Shown: positions 62,987 through 64,000 of the stretch, one piece after another
How the letters are laid out: every line of letters begins with the position of its first letter
How positions within the stretch are numbered: position 1 is the first letter of the stretch
The notes under the pieces: model-generated
What the model was told of the DNA's origin: nothing
Databases searched by the model: none
The model's input: only the letters and a program-made list of their open reading frames with translations
Made by a program: the position numbers and the translations under genes
Assembly: GCF_000021485.1 (NCBI RefSeq)
Contig: NC_011761.1
Location: 2,014,001 to 2,078,000 of the forward strand
Length of the DNA: 64,000 bases
DNA from: Acidithiobacillus ferrooxidans ATCC 23270
Lineage (GTDB): Bacteria; Pseudomonadota; Gammaproteobacteria; Acidithiobacillales; Acidithiobacillaceae
Reading direction: 5' to 3'

Positions 62987-63781
62987 ATGACTACAGCCGC
63001 ACTTAGCCCATCCAACGAAAAGAACGCCATGCTCAAGGTACCGAAGATCACCGTGTATTTCTGGATGGCGAAACTCCTGACCACCGCCATGGGAGAAGCC
63101 ACGTCGGATTTTCTCGTTTTCCACACAAACCCCTATCTGGCCGTGGTGGGTTGTGGTTTGTTATTCCTGGCCGCTATCTGGCTGCAGATGCGGAGCAATC
63201 AATATACCGCACACTATTACTGGTTTGCCGTCATTATGGTGAGCATCTTCGGTACCCAAATAGCGGATGTCACCCATGTCGTGCTGGGCGTTCCCTATGA
63301 CATCTCGACATCCGTTTTTCTGGTTGCCTTGATCGGGATTCTTGGCACCTGGAAACTCAAAGAGAAAACTCTTTCCATTCACAGTGTGCATACACCTCGG
63401 CGAGAGGCATTCTATTGGGCGACCATCGTAGCTACCTTTGCCCTTGGCACCGCCGCCGGTGACATGACAGCATCGAGCCTGGATTTAGGCTACCTTGGAT
63501 CGGGCTTACTATTTGTCCTTTTGTTTGGCATTCCCGTCGTTGCATATTTCATGTTCGACCTCAATGAAATTGCCGCCTTCTGGATAGCCTATATCCTGAC
63601 CAGGCCGCTGGGGGCTTCTTTCGCGGATTGGACAGACAAGCCGATAACGTTCGGTGGCCTTGGTCTTGGCACGGGCCCGGTGAGCATATCGCTGACGCTG
63701 GTCATTTTGATGCTGCTCATCTTCCTGATAATTTCCAGAGTAGATGACCCCAACCGAGCGCAAAAGATAGACGTACGCTAG
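62987..63781 (+). CDS. COG4705-type integral membrane protein
   Basis: 264 residues with about eight hydrophobic helices. ITVYFWMAKLLTTAMGEATS, DFLVFHTNPYLAV and a second, related half (FYWATIVATFALGTAAGDMTAS; ILTRPLGASFADWT) show an internal duplication around xTxxGE/D(A/M)T(S/A)D motifs, characteristic of the uncharacterised COG4705 membrane-anchored family. The function is unknown. ATG 62987 follows AAGGAACG. Confidence 0.82.
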   Translation: MTTAALSPSNEKNAMLKVPKITVYFWMAKLLTTAMGEATSDFLVFHTNPYLAVVGCGLLFLAAIWLQMRSNQYTAHYYWFAVIMVSIFGTQIADVTHVVLGVPYDISTSVFLVALIGILGTWKLKEKTLSIHSVHTPRREAFYWATIVATFALGTAAGDMTASSLDLGYLGSGLLFVLLFGIPVVAYFMFDLNEIAAFWIAYILTRPLGASFADWTDKPITFGGLGLGTGPVSISLTLVILMLLIFLIISRVDDPNRAQKIDVR

Positions 63782-64000
63782 CAATCTGCCGTTAAAAACC
63801 AAGATGTGTAATTGCTAGGCTATGAGCCCCTGAGAAAACATTTAATAGTCCAAAAAATGAACACTTATAAAGGCTTCGTCTCCGCCTATCACTTCTAGCC
63901 GATGATTGGTGTAGATACCCGTAAAGCCCATCGGATACCCAGATTTTTATCGGGATTGAAGAGCAGGCATCACCTTGCGGGTCATGCAGGGAAAAGTGTC
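63782..64000. other. Right end of window, no gene recognised
   Basis: About 220 bp. AT-rich at first, then GC-normal. A minus-strand frame entering from the right edge ends near 63950 (TFPCMTRKVMPALQSR), possibly the 3' end of a gene outside the window. Not enough to name it. Confidence 0.3.

Overview
The window looks like chromosomal DNA of an acidophilic chemolithotroph of the Acidithiobacillus type. This is inferred from GC-rich coding, the purD-tsaC-hemF-pyrD block beside a full C-P lyase operon, and many outer-membrane phosphorus-scavenging genes; no rRNA or marker gene proves the genus.

Layout: 1-4.8 kb is housekeeping (purD 3' part, tsaC, hemF, pyrD, a tiny lipoprotein, a GNAT enzyme). 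From 4.8 to 44.6 kb almost everything concerns phosphorus. Cluster A (minus, 9.1-4.8 kb) is an OmpR-type regulator, exbB, exbD, tonB and a Tat-exported PF04185 phosphoesterase. Cluster B (plus, 10.3-16.8 kb) is exbB, a beta-propeller/phosphoesterase fusion, tonB, a PhnZ-like HD oxygenase and an MFS carrier. It runs into phnGHIJKLM-DUF1045-phnN-phnF (16.9-24.4 kb). Cluster C (minus, 30.4-24.5 kb) has two TonB-dependent receptors, the wreck of a phospholipase C and a scrap of exbD. Cluster D (plus, 32.1-43.4 kb) is a shortened phosphoesterase, two TonB-dependent receptors, exbB-exbD-tonB, a second propeller/phosphoesterase, another tonB and a phoD fragment. A second OmpR-type regulator and a truncated MFS gene lie at 43.4-44.5 kb. 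From 44.6 to 49 kb the region is scarred: an OprD-like porin, a transposase remnant, a sugar porter and a broken sulfoquinovose-synthase-like gene. From 49 to 64 kb ordinary genes return: sixA, tRNA-Leu, an Slp lipoprotein, an EnvZ/OmpR-type pair, orn, a luciferase-like/epimerase/AurF-like trio, pgm, tRNA-Pro, mgtA and a cytochrome b561.

The strongest new pattern is a promoter module found seven times. It has three or four heptamers resembling TGTCATA spaced exactly 11 bp (the layout of a Pho box), then nine bases, then a TANNNT -10 hexamer. It stands before clusters A, B, C and D, before both regulators, and at 43.4 kb where it now fires into a rearrangement joint. This ties the receptors, energisers, phosphoesterases and regulators into one probable phosphate-starvation regulon. 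The two linked regulators have receiver domains without the phospho-accepting aspartate.

The 13-kb cluster D block is bracketed by direct repeats of about 175 bp (regulator 3' end plus promoter), suggesting insertion or duplication by homologous recombination. Gene fragments lie at its edges. A separate observation is a tandem pair of about 255-bp units between the OmpR-like gene and orn, each with promoter-like sequence and the same terminator hairpin: probable small RNA genes.
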